Source of the DNA: Toxonevra muliebris
Lineage: Eukaryota; Arthropoda; Insecta; Diptera; Pallopteridae
Reading direction: 5' to 3'
Assembly: GCA_963691655.1 (NCBI GenBank)
Contig: OY829326.1
Span: 13,442,878 to 13,506,877 of the forward strand
Length of the DNA stretch: 64,000 nt
Positions 1 through 10,840 of the stretch are shown here, piece by piece. Position 1 is the stretch's first letter. The number at the start of each line of letters is the position of its first letter. Made by a program: the position numbers and the translations under genes. The notes beneath the pieces were generated by a model, which saw only the letters and a program-made list of their open reading frames with translations, did no database searches and was not told where the DNA came from.

Positions 1-784
1 AATAGTAATAAACTCAAGACAAAAATAGAAAAATAGAAGCTGTAAATATTTTTTATATTCTCATACAAATAAAAGCTAAAAATGATTAATGAAGAAATTG
101 ATAAAATATGACTAATAAACGCAGTAATGAAGGACATAACAAGCACAATCACGGCCACGTGAATCATGTACATTATATTAATTATGCTAGCTGTGTGCTG
201 AAAGACAAGCAATTGTCTGTAACAGCATCGAACCCTCACCCATCAGGGATGTTTGTTAACAACATAGTTTTAGCATTTTGTATGTCTTTAGAGAACACAG
301 TATGGAAAGGGTCTTTTTTCTACATGCCTGTGCAGCGAGATCTTTTATTAAAGCCCTCAAGTAAGGCTCTTAAGACTCTTTGCTCTAAAGTTTTGTAAAA
401 ATTTGATTGTCTGCAGCTGATGATATATATATGTAACAAATCGGTCGCTATTGAAACAGACATTTTTATTACATATGCCACACATATTCATTTAGCAAAT
501 ATCTTCTAAAGACATTAAAATCTGTAGTATCTTCCATTTAAAGCTTTAACATTTACGTATCACTTACGTCTCTCATACAAAAGTCATTCCCTATTAAGTG
601 CCCCGTTTTTCCCTTATTTTTGAGTACCGATTTCAAGCACAGTGTTATTATTGATATTGGTACATCTAACCAATGATATTTCGCTGTGTGTTTGTCTCTT
701 CAGAAAGACAGAAAAGAGTAAAAAACGAAGGCAATGAAGGTGTTCTGACAATGGATCTATGATTTTACTGTGCTAGTCATAATA
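1..784. other. AT-rich DNA without recognised genes
   Basis: No coding similarity is recognised. A 96-codon open frame at 108-398 (+) has no domain, signal peptide or repeat that I can place, and its composition does not stand out from the flanks, so I do not call it a gene. Confidence 0.5.
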
Positions 785-2083
785 TGTAACAGACAGGAGA
801 CGTATCGCGGTCAAGGAACTTAGTGGTGATAACCGTTTTTTTCCCTATCAGCAGCGTTTTGTACAAAATATTTTTTTGCAGTTTTGGTTTGGGCGTATAC
901 TACGAAGTTACATGTTCCTCTTCTTATTGCGGTGAAAATTGGTATCGAGCGGTTTTTTGGCATGAAAAAACTGAATCTGATATTTATTTGTAGAAAAAAA
1001 TAATTTTAGCAATACCTCTCATACAAAAAACCGTCAAAAATCCCCAAAAAGTGTGAAAATTTGTATGGGAGGTACCCTTATTTTACATCGAAATTACTTT
1101 GGCACACATCAGTTTTGTCGTTGAAAAAATAGGTTCTGAAAGTTTTAGAACAATCCGGTAAAAAATAAGCATCCATTTCTCATCATGAGCGATCAAACAT
1201 TACTAAACGAAAATTACACTATCCGACACAAATAAAATTTTCTAAAAATAACAAGGTTCTGCTAGTGGATTCTGATAGAACTCGGGAGAAAAAATTATAC
1301 TGGTCTCTGCGTTTTAAAAGTTTACCTCAACTATTTTTTGTACGCGGGCCTACAGTTTGCCCATTTCAAACAGATTAAGTAAAATAAACTTGTTAGTTTT
1401 GCATCAAAGCTTGTTTGTATGCTCGGAAATTTGTAGCAGAATTTCCCGTAGAATATTTTTCTCCAACATATTAACCCTTTGGAGCCCACCAGTACGGGTA
1501 ATTTTTGTCCTTATCTGAAAAAGTTACTTTTTTACCCATTCTGAGGGTTGATAAAGGGTTAATATGTTCGAGAAATATGTTGCCCATGAAATTTTATTAT
1601 AGGTCACTGAACCAAAAAAAAAACCTATAAACTTAGTTTTAGGAAACATAAACCCTAATTCCAAAAATGTTTCAAATTTTCTGTTTTTATGAGAGCTGGA
1701 TGCTTATTTTTTAGCCGATTGTTTTGAAACTTTCAGAAACTAATTTCATAATGAAAAAAATAATGTGTGCCAAAATTTAATTTATTTCGATGTAAAATGA
1801 GGGTACCTCCCATACAAATTTTCCACTTTTTGGGGATTTTTGACTGTTTTTTGTATGGGAGGTATGGCCAAAATTATTTTTTTCTGCAACTAATTATTAA
1901 ATTCAAGTTTTTCATGCCAAAAAACCTCTCGATATAAATTTTCACCGCAATAAGAAGAAGAACATGTAACTTCATAGTATAACCCAAGAAAAAAAAAAAT
2001 AGTATAAATCGCTGATAAGCGTTATCACCACTGAATTCCTTGACCCCGAATTAGTTAGAAACAATGTCTCCCGTCAGCTACAA
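785..2083. mobile_element. Foldback (palindromic) element 1
   Basis: Two long arms are inverted copies of each other. GTCAAGGAACTTAGTGGTGA near 810 mirrors TCACCACTGAATTCCTTGAC near 2025-2044. ATGGGAGGTACC near 1065 mirrors GGTACCTCCCAT near 1803. AATAAGCATCC near 1165 mirrors GGATGCTTATT near 1700. The centre is also palindromic: TTAACCCTTTGGAGC near 1480 against GGGTTGATAAAGGGTTAA near 1545. The outermost similarity ends near GACAGGAGAC (left) and GTCTCCCGTC (right). No transposase frame is present. Exact ends and target duplication could not be fixed, so the superfamily is unknown. Confidence 0.75.
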
Positions 2084-4976
2084 ATTTTTTTTTTTAAATT
2101 CGAGTATAGTGTTTTCACACAAATAATTTCCATTAAATTTACAATAAGGCTGCAAAACTTCATTTAGATCAATATATTTTTGAAATTAAAATGCAATACC
2201 GTTCAGAAAGGTTAAAAATCCAAAAAGTTCGAAAGTATTAAAAAGCATAGATGTTTGGATGTCAAATAAAAATTTCCCGTTATTAAATATCGTATTAGGT
2301 GCAGTTAGCAGCTATGTTTTCAATACTAAATATTCGGTTTAAAATCAAAAAGATAATCCCATCAGGAAAGTTTTTCATTAATATATTATGAAATTTTTTT
2401 GTTGCGAAAATCACATGGCAATCGGCCCCCTTCTCCTTCGTTGCCTTCTTTTTATTTATTAAATGTTTTGTTTAATTGAGGAGTAACTGTAGTTCTAGTA
2501 TAAATACTTTATATCAAAGCCGTAGTCATACACTTTAATATTATCGTAAATTTAATCACTTCGGAATAGCCATCTGGTGCTAAAAAATTTTAAATAAATT
2601 TACTCCAAATATTTCTACAATATTCCAATATAAATATTTCTTAATTTTTCAACTTTTTCAAATAAAAATATTCTTTACCTTCTAGAAATCTAAAAAAACT
2701 ATGAAAACGATGACTTCCATTTTCAAAATCCATGTTAAGATTCCATTTCAAAAAAATGTGTCGCACTGTGTAACCCTACGTGTTTTGACACTTTCTCAAC
2801 ACCACAAAGAAAAAATAAAAACAGTCAAATGTTGCTACTTTGTTGTTGTTGTTGTTATTGAGCAGTGATAGTGTTACTATTGCTTGTGGTACTGGTTCTT
2901 ATACTGACTGTGGCATTGGTTAATTCGCATAAACAAATTTGAACAACAATTCCAATTAGGATTCTACATATTCCAGTAGCTAGCATGAATATGTTGATAA
3001 ATTGTTTGTTCTTATATGAACTAAGCAAGCAAAAAGAAATAGCAACAGAGAGCAATGACAGGCGCAAGTGATATGATGTGACATGTTTTGTGCTGCTGCT
3101 ACTGATTCTGCTATTGTTGTTGTTGCTGTTGCTGTGTAGAGCAGAATATTGTTGCTGCAATTGATTTTTATTGCCACTTGCTTCAACATTGATACGCTTT
3201 ATTTGATTTTTTTTTTTTTCGTTTGCCTTTTCTCTGATTTCATTCATGATGATATTTTGATTTTTTGCCTTATTTTGTTGTTGATGAAAATGCTATGTAC
3301 TGCTTTACCTACACGTATATTTTCCTACACGTATATTTGCTTTGTTTTTCTTTTAGTACTGAATCATGTCAAGGTTTGTTGACAAAAATATAAACAATGT
3401 CATTATTTACATTGATTCATTTAAGTTATGGAAAAAAAACTTAACGGGAAAGATGAAATCTTTTCAAGGTATCAAAATAGCATAAGTGGTACAAAAAAAT
3501 CTCTAATGAAGTCAAACTGGAATTTATTTTTTGGCTCAACAAGTAAATGCTAAATTAAGTATGTTTTTCATTCAATTTTAATGAGTCATAAATATAAAAC
3601 AAGCTCAGAATGAGACAAGTTTGAGTAGTACTCAAAGAAATAAATACAAAGAAAATACTACAAATAAAAATTCATACCCTAGTTTAAAATTTTTGAAACA
3701 TAAAACTTTATTGATACAGAACTTTAGCCAAAATATAATACCAAAAAGGAATCTGCACATAGATACTTATATACTAACTATAATTTTATATATATATATG
3801 TATTTCTAACTTTTACAACAGTATTCACAATAATCTGTTTTGCAATTTTATGTGAATGAAACCACAATAAAATCTCTGTCGCTTGGTTTGGCACAGCATG
3901 CCATTTGTAAAATTTTTGCATGTAATTGTATCTGTATAGTATTCACTTGAAATACGATGAAAACAAAAATATCATAAAACATATATTTATATATGCATTT
4001 GAGTATTTTGTGCAATCGATTACAAATTCATTTTAATAAATGTTCAATGCCAATGCTAACAATACCACACAGTGGTCGTGTTTTGTGGTGATGATGCCAA
4101 CAAATTTATTTTACACACAAGCTTACATATCTATATACTTTGGCATTTGGTCGATATGATTATTAGAAACCAAACAAAAAAGGTATATTTATGAAATAAT
4201 CTCTGTGCGGTTTAAATAAAAATTTAAACATTTGATTTAATATCAAATAAATTATTTGTAGAAATACCTTTCAATTTATTTACTGAGATTCAGTTTTAGA
4301 TATTCAAAGAAAAATGTGATGTGTAATGGTTTATTGCTAAACAAAAACGTTAAAAGCTCCCTTATATAATTAGAATTCAATACAAAAACATCTTTAGTAA
4401 AAAAAAAAAAAAACATTTGACATCTACATTGCCTTCATAAATTGTGATATTTCCCCAGCTTTGTGTGTTTTGAAGTGCTATCAACCGCTATGACATTATA
4501 TTTTTTACACAATTGAATTAACAGCCAAACCAAAATCTCCGCAGGACATTTGAAAAATATTGGCAAAAGTGTATTGTGTTTGAAATTAGTTTGTTTATTC
4601 AATACATATTGATATTCTATTATGACGCATACTTCCATGTAGCTTAAAATATTTGTTTATACTCCTGAAATTTGTAACAAAAGAAGTTTCATAATAAAAA
4701 AAAAATTACTAATTTTAACTTAATTTGATGACAAAAGCCTAAATGAAATTGTAATATTTGTATCATGTTTATATGTATTGTCACTTACGTTTGTAGCTAT
4801 GTGTGTGTTTATTGTAGATTAATTTTATGCCATTGCAATTAGGCACAACTCATTAACGGTCATCATCATCACCATTATTTGCATTGATTTGGAATTGTAA
4901 CTTAATTCACATAAGCAACAAACATTGCTAATTAACATAATGATTATGTATTACTAGAAACGTATACACATACAAA
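2084..4976. other. AT-rich DNA with simple repeats
   Basis: No gene is recognised. It contains a (TTG)n/(TGC)n microsatellite tract around 2838-2858 and 3095-3155, poly-A/T runs and TATA-rich stretches. An open frame on the minus strand at 2855-3247 is Asn/Ser-rich only because it reads through the trinucleotide repeat. Confidence 0.5.
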
Positions 4977-5107
4977 CACTAGCCGATCCTGAAATTGGCT
5001 AAGGAAGGGGAGTTTAATTTTTCGTCCTTTTAAAATTTTATTTTGATTCATGACCAATTATCTAAATGTATGAGATTTTCTAAAACCCCCTTTGGATCCG
5101 CTAGTGC
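4977..5107. mobile_element. Small TIR element (MITE-like)
   Basis: A segment of about 130 bp ends in CACTAGCCGATCC on the left and GGATCCGCTAGTG on the right, which are inverted repeats with one mismatch. The interior is AT-rich and non-coding. No clear target duplication is visible, so this is a tentative call. Confidence 0.4.
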
Positions 5108-5391
5108 GTACAATTATATATATGTATGTGTGTGTATGTAAATGTAAATCTTCCTCCATTAATACATTCTTACACTTATGTATGTATGCAAATCCGATGT
5201 CATAAACTTGTCAAAATAAATCATTAACTTGTTGCTTACTCAAATATTGATAATTCTATATTATTGAATTAAATAATATTAATTCAAAAAAATTATGACT
5301 TTTAATTTAAAACTATAAAAATATCGATGATAATTTTTGTAATAATTATTTTTTAATAAATTTTTTTTTTATTATTTATAACACTTTGCGA

Positions 5392-6925
5392 CAAAAATTT
5401 GGGTGACAAAAATCAATGAAACGAGACTAGAAAATTCGGTAAGTATACGATGTCAGTAGTTGATCCTGAAAAGGATTTTGAAAAGTTAGCTCCAGTTTAG
5501 AATTAATTGATGCTTGAATTTGAACCTTTTGGTGCTTCGTTATTTACTTGAAATTCGATTTCTTTTGCGATTTCGTTCCCTTAAGTCATTTAATACTCTC
5601 CAATCATCTTGAAATTTTGCACACTTATTTTCAAGATAAAGCAGTTTAAGAATCTTTAACCAGAATCGGACAATTAGAAATGGTGGAACAATATGGCGAC
5701 CACAAGCAAATTTAAGGTTTAATTTTTAAATCAATTTTTAAAATACTAACTGTTACCATAAAATTTCGCATACTGATAACACATTAACTGAAATATAACA
5801 TATATTGATATATTGACCCATTAGCGCCCACATTTTTATTAAACTTAAATTTTCTGAATTTTCGATTTAAATCTTACAATGCCTGTTTGCGTTACTTTCT
5901 ATCTGCTAATTATATTGGCTGCATTCACGACACTCATCAATTGCTAAACAGTTGTAGCTCATCAATTTTCGTGTTGTGAATATGCTGCTACGTTTTAGCG
6001 TTAACTATTCTATTGTGAATAGTTTTTTACTATTTTTTGCCTTCAACAAAACCAAAAACTTAAAGCATGAATATAAATAATTTAATGTTTTTGCATTATG
6101 AATATGTTTTGTCAATTATGACAGCCATAATAAACAAAAATAATACATATAGAAGAAATAGATAAACATAAGCCGCTGTACACAAATCAACCGATAAAAA
6201 GTATCATACAAATTTTTCACTACCAAAAATGGCGCTTGCTCATTAAAAATTTTGCCATTCACAATATAATTTTACAACTGTTTACGAATTGATGAGTTTC
6301 GTGAATGCAGCCAATGAAATTTCATGCACCGATGGCTTATAGATTGTAAAACTACAAAAAATTGTGAGCGCCAATGGGTTAGTAAATTAGTACGATATTA
6401 AGTTACAGTCTATAAGCCATCGGTGCATGAAATTTCATTGTAATTAGCAGATACAAAGTAACGCAAACAGTCATTGTAAGATTTGAATCGAAAATTCAGA
6501 AAATTTGAGTTTAATAAAAATGTTGGCGCTAATGGGTCAAAATATCAATATGTTGTTATATTTCAGTTAATGTGTTATGAGTATGCGAAATTTTATGGTG
6601 ATTGACTAACAGTTCGTATTTTAAAAATTGATTTAAAAATTAAAGCTTAAATTTGCATGTGTTCGCCATCTTGATCCGCCATTTTGAATTGTCCAATTCT
6701 GGTTAAACATTCTTAAACTACTTTATTTTGAAAATAAGTGTGCAAAATTTCAAGATGATTGGAGAGTATTAGGTGACTTTAAGGATGGAAATCGCAAAAC
6801 AAATCGAATTGAAAGGAAGTAACGAGACATCAAAAGGTTAAACTTCAAGCATCAATTAATTCTAAACCGGAGCTAACTTTTCAAAATCCATTGATTTTTG
6901 TCACCCAAATTTTTGTCACATAGTG
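5392..6925. mobile_element. Foldback element 2, CACTA-like ends
   Basis: A 1.5-kb palindrome. The left end CACTTTGCGACAAAAATTTG mirrors the right end CAAATTTTTGTCACATAGTG. Inversion continues for hundreds of bases: AATTTTGCACACTTATTTTC near 5612 against GAAAATAAGTGTGCAAAATT near 6730, and TTAGCGCCCACATTTTTATT near 5821 against its mirror near 6512-6531. Both sides are flanked by TAA, a possible 3-bp target duplication. CACTA at the right tip plus a 3-bp duplication is what CACTA (EnSpm/CMC) elements show, but no transposase is present and the class is inferred from the ends only. A second inverted-repeat insert sits inside the left arm. Confidence 0.7.
5914..6315. mobile_element. TIR element nested in foldback element 2
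   Basis: ATTGGCTGCATTCACGA on the left mirrors TCGTGAATGCAGCCAAT on the right. The inner parts CATCAATTGCTAAACAGTTG and CAACTGTTTACGAATTGATG are also mirrored. The opposite arm of the host palindrome reads straight across the matching point near 6440-6450 without this segment, which shows it is a later insertion of about 400 bp. It is non-coding. Confidence 0.65.
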
Positions 6926-8827
6926 TAATTAATAAAGTGTTCTTTTCCATTCTGTATCTTAAGCATAATATTTAAGCGTCAGATATATTTTTTCAGCAGT
7001 TTTACAATTGAGATTCGAGTCTAGATCTAACACATTAGTTTTATGGAAGTAATATTAAGCCTGTCCAATTATTTTAGTTTTAAGCCGTTATCTTCTTTCA
7101 TTTCGAAAATAGTAAAATCCAATATTAAAAAACGAAAGCATTAAAACTAATAAAAAATATTGTTAAGGGACATTTAATGCCCCTTCAACACTATAATTAC
7201 CACATCCATCTTATCTGATATATAGATCAATTACCATTTTATCGTATTTTTTTGGACCTAGTAGCGAGCCTTATGGGATAACTTTATTCTAGCTATCTAA
7301 TATGAACTTTAATTGAAGTGTTATAAATACTTGGGCCCCTGAAAATGGTTTAAAATTTAAAAAAATTTGGGCATAACATTTATGCTAGGCTTACTTTGAA
7401 TAAAAATTTTTATGCTACTATAGGTAAAGTGAACGACATGCTCCGTGCTCTTTGGTTTTTTGCAAAATTTTACATCAAATGTTTTAACTAAAATATATGC
7501 ATTCTCTGCAGATTAATGATGCAAGCTTGTGTTCGACATTTGCACGCATTTTTCATTAAATTGAAATTTTTATGTCATTTTACTCAATTTAATACTGCAT
7601 TTAGCTAAGAATAAAGTAAGTTTTCATTGAAGATTTCGATATCTTCCGATGTAAATATATAATCAGCATACACATATGAATACATGCATACAACTAAGTC
7701 TAGCCACAACTGTACTGCATAGAGTATTTTACGCGTGTACCTAATAAGTTTAAAAATGCTTTGGTAATATTTGTACTTAAAGCATTCCGCATCGCTGTAG
7801 ACGTATAAATATATAGTACATAACTACCCAAATGTTTACAAAAATATATGTGTATATGAGCATAATTAGAAAGGCGCAATCTGGTATGGTACAAAAAAAC
7901 TACGATATCATCAATCAAGTCATACATGTACGTCAGACTTAATTAACAAATCAATCTTTTTGTTTTTGCATTTTCAAGATTTAGGCCTAGATTGTTGTTT
8001 ACATGTACAGAAGTGTGTATATAAGAAAATGGAAGGAAAATCATATAAATTTGTTTAATTAATTAATATTACTGTGTATAGTAGCAAAATAGTGCAAATG
8101 ATTTTTATTCAATCCAACATAAATGGCATTACATAAATATATGTTAGCTCGTTTAGAATGTATTAGTTATAGTTTGATTTTACTCCTGGTTGAAAATTTT
8201 AAAATCATTAATTTATTTCTAGTTAAAGTTACAAAAGTAAAAGTATGTAAATATTTTCGTATTAAAAAATTAAATACGAGTACATATTGTAACTAGATTG
8301 CTTATCCGGTTTCGAAATGAACCATCGAAAGTCAGTTTATAAAAGAATATGAATATTGGTATCATTTTGCAGAATTCTTAAACATCAACCTATGCGGACT
8401 GAAAAAAGGAGTCATAAGTATACAAAAAATACATAATATATAACAAGTATATTTTCAAGAAATAAATAAAATATAATATACAAAAAAGACTTACATAGAA
8501 TCTGCTTATACTGATTAAATATTTAGTTGTTAACCTCTAAATTTTATAGAGACATTTTGAAGACGTTCCAAACATCGAGTTAATGTAATTTTAATATAGG
8601 CGTAATAATAATAGAGACCAAAAATAATAAAATCGAAGTCAAAAGCTTGGTACCAAATGTGTCATCCCTATTTCCTATAAGAATAAGCTTTTCAAAAGTA
8701 TAGTACTTTTTGTTTTATACTCTTTAAGAATAGCTTCAAAAGAGAGAGCATGTAATTAGTTGGTTCTTTCAGTGTGAGCTGGTTGAAAGTGAAGTGCAAC
8801 TTTAAAAAATTAAGAAAAATATAAATC
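6926..8827. other. AT-rich DNA without recognised genes
   Basis: Only AT-rich sequence and short TATATA tracts are visible. No open frame resembles a known family. Confidence 0.5.
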
Positions 8828-8832
8828 AATTT
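8828..8832. repeat. Target-site duplication AATTT (left)
   Basis: AATTT directly precedes the 5' LTR and AATTT directly follows the 3' LTR at 18179-18183. A 5-bp duplication is usual for BEL/Pao elements and fixes both ends of the insertion. Confidence 0.9.
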
Positions 8833-9022
8833 TGTTGAGGATCCTCTGGAGGAACCTCTCATCAACCTCGATTAAGTGCTCCCTGCACCACCATCACCAC
8901 CTCCACCACCGTCGTCTCGCGACGATATATATATATAATAGAATTAGTAAATTATTGAATTGAATTTCCCCCCTAAGGGCTAACAATACCACTCTGGTAT
9001 TACATTGAATTAAATTGAATTG

Positions 9023-9030
9023 TATAAAAA
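9023..9030 (+). promoter_or_regulatory. Candidate TATA box in LTR U3
   Basis: TATAAAAA is the best TATA match in the LTR. It lies between the two AATACCACTCTGGTATT palindromes (8985-9001 and 9040-9056). Transcription would start roughly 25-35 bases downstream. This is a motif match only. Confidence 0.45.
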
Positions 9031-9118
9031 GTCCTTTGAAATACCACTCTGGTATTTTTCTATTACAATGTAATATATATATACTCTCCGTATATACCAC
9101 TATTCTGTAATAGATTCT

Positions 9119-9173
9119 CTCAAAGTCATGGGATTATACCAATTGCCAGGCGTATAAAATCCCATGACTTGAG
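9119..9173 (+). other. Hairpin in LTR, possible R-region structure
   Basis: CTCAAAGTCATGGGATT at 9119-9135 pairs with AATCCCATGACTTGAG at 9158-9173, with one bulged base. The pairing continues inward as ATAC/GTAT across a small bulge, leaving a loop of about 12 bases. It lies downstream of the TATA box and upstream of the poly(A) signals, so it should be in the transcript at both RNA ends. A role in dimerisation, transfer or poly(A) choice is inference. Confidence 0.55.
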
Positions 9174-9344
9174 AAAACCTAAAGTAGTCTATGAGTACCT
9201 CTTGCTCATGCAAAATCAAATACTAAATAAACACCACACTCCGTGAAATACTCTTTCAATAAAAAATTAAATTTTCTTTTTATTTTAACCACTTCTACAC
9301 TAAGTTTCAGTGTTTCTCGATCCAACCCCCTACAAATTCGTACA

Positions 9345-9358
9345 TGGTCCTTCGAGTC
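9345..9358 (+). promoter_or_regulatory. Primer-binding site, tRNA-Tyr type
   Basis: TGGTCCTTCGAG follows the LTR with no spacer. Its reverse complement, CTCGAAGGACCA, is the 3' end expected of eukaryotic tRNA-Tyr (acceptor strand pairing with CCTTCGA, plus CCA). The 12-base match is perfect against the tRNA-Tyr sequence as I remember it. Confidence 0.75.
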
Positions 9359-9865
9359 TCTAAATTAATTTTATGATTTGGCACCTCTGGCCTGATACTA
9401 GAGTCAGTTCAAAAAATACCTTGAGTAGTGCGGTCGCGTGTGCTTCAGTTTTTTTGAAAAGTGAAAAAAAAAATAATAAAACAAGTAAAACATACATTTA
9501 ACTGAAAAAAACTCTGTTCTACACATAAACAAAAAGCTAAAGTGAAAACAAAAAACTAAAGTGAAACTGAAAAACAAAGTGAAGCTAAAAACAAATAGAA
9601 ACAAAAAAAAAAAAAGTTTGACCGTTAACCATATAAAGTATATAAAGTGAAAAACAGAAGTATATACACATACACACACACACAAAGTAAAACAAAAATT
9701 TTGATTTACAAAAACATACAAAGTAAAAAACCCAAATTACAAAACCCAGTGGGAACAAAATCAACCCTAGTGAAATCAAAAAATAAAAATATTTTCTTTT
9801 AACACTCATAACTTATACGGACTTAAACCTGAAAAAAAACCTTAGTGAAGTGAAGTGAAGTAATA

Positions 9866-9908
<43 letters not shown>

Positions 9909-10251
9909 CCAAACCTGAAAAAAAAAAAAAAAAATTTATACTTACATATACACCTGAAAAATAATAAAAAAAAATTTATACTTACCCGTATACATATATA
10001 CCTGAAAAGAAAATAAAATACAATACTTACCTGAAAAAAAAAAAAAAAAAAAAAACAAGAGGAAAAAAGTGAAATCAAACAAGTACAATATAACATCAAA
10101 ACACAGATTCTCATCACATCATATACAGTCACCAATCACAACAAAACATTCAACATAACACCAATCACATCATCAACAGGCAACATAACATCAAGTATCC
10201 CACAACTTCACCAAATCCCAAACCCAGAATACTCCATAACCCAAATACAAA

Positions 10252-10259
10252 ATGTCGCA
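10252..10259 (+). CDS. Candidate first coding exon of spliced ORF3
   Basis: An ATG with good context (CAAAATG) begins two full codons and two bases before a consensus 5' splice site, GTAAGTA at 10260-10266. Unspliced, the frame ends at once, because the TAA at 10261-10263 lies inside the donor itself, giving a 3-codon uORF. If spliced to the acceptor at 17041-17042, the two leftover bases and the first base of the second exon complete a codon and the frame runs on into ORF3, which lacks an ATG of its own. It is the first ATG after 876 ATG-free bases. The splice is inferred from sequence and not observed. Confidence 0.65.
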
Positions 10260-10266
10260 GTAAGTA
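10260..10266 (+). promoter_or_regulatory. 5' splice donor GTAAGTA
   Basis: It matches the metazoan donor consensus GTRAGT at all positions. It lies after the short start exon at 10252-10259. The intron to the acceptor at 17042 would remove all of gag-pol, as in retroviral env-type subgenomic messages. Confidence 0.65.
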
Positions 10267-10379
10267 ACAAGTATCGTTCTAATTATAGTTATACATTTAC
10301 AGTTGTACAATAAAATTGTCTCCAAATACATTTACATATTAAGAAGTACAGTCGGTACTGAAACTTAATTTCTCTTAAA

Positions 10380-10840
10380 GATCCATTATTTCTTAGGGAT
10401 CTCGCGTTTTTGTGCAAATACACATATAAGAGCCATTTGAGCGATTATATACATAGAAAAATTTCCCATAGTTTCGCAACTCTAATCATTTTGTATTATA
10501 TACCTACATCATTTTTCTCTAAACTATCCGTTTTAATTGGATCCACTATTTCTTAGGGATCCAGCGGTTTTTATATATACATATCATAGCTATTACATAC
10601 GTAGAAAAATTTACCGTTTTTCCGCTAATTTCAATATATTGCTATAATATATAAAATTTTCTCAAAATTTCCGTTTTAACAGGATCCACTATCTCTTAGA
10701 GATCCAGCGGTTTTTTTTTATATATTATATGTATGTATGTTTAATAGCCGTTTGAGCTAGTACATACTTGGAAATATATTCTGTTCTTCCGCTAACTCTA
10801 GAACATTATACATAGAAAAACTTTCTGTTTTTTATATACT
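10380..10840 (+). repeat. Three diverged tandem repeats in the leader
   Basis: The core GATCCACTATTTCTTAGGG begins at 10380, 10540 and 10683, each time followed by a CGCG- or CAGCGG-type stretch and then by similar AT-rich sequence with ACATA..TAGAAAAATT and CCGCTAA. Units are about 140-160 bp. The second and third cores are bounded by GGATCC-like palindromes able to form a small hairpin with loop ACTATTTCTTA. They lie inside the putative ORF3 intron, so they are present only in unspliced RNA, where a packaging signal would be expected. That role is inference. Confidence 0.65.

Larger units (their letters stand above)
8833..9344 (+). repeat. 5' LTR (512 bp)
   Basis: It begins TGTTGAGG and ends TACA (TG...CA) and is repeated at 17667-18178 with a constant offset of 8834. 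It holds a candidate TATA box, TATAAAAA at 9023-9030, two copies of a 17-bp palindrome around that box, poly(A) signals AATAAA at 9226 and 9258, and a strong hairpin at 9119-9173. The first 43 bases are also read as the C-terminal codons of ORF3 in the 3' copy. Confidence 0.95.

Noticed and set aside
2855..3247. Asn/Ser-rich minus-strand open frame
   Set aside because: It reads through TTG/TGC trinucleotide repeats, and low-complexity composition explains the open frame.
8894..9100. 68-codon minus-strand frame present in both LTRs
   Set aside because: It is identical in the two LTRs because the LTRs are identical; there is no protein similarity and it is antisense to the LTR promoter region.
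9404..10135. Overlapping Phe-rich open frames on the minus strand
   Set aside because: They are the shadow of the A-rich leader of the BEL/Pao element; the repetitive Phe/Leu composition reflects poly(T) on that strand.
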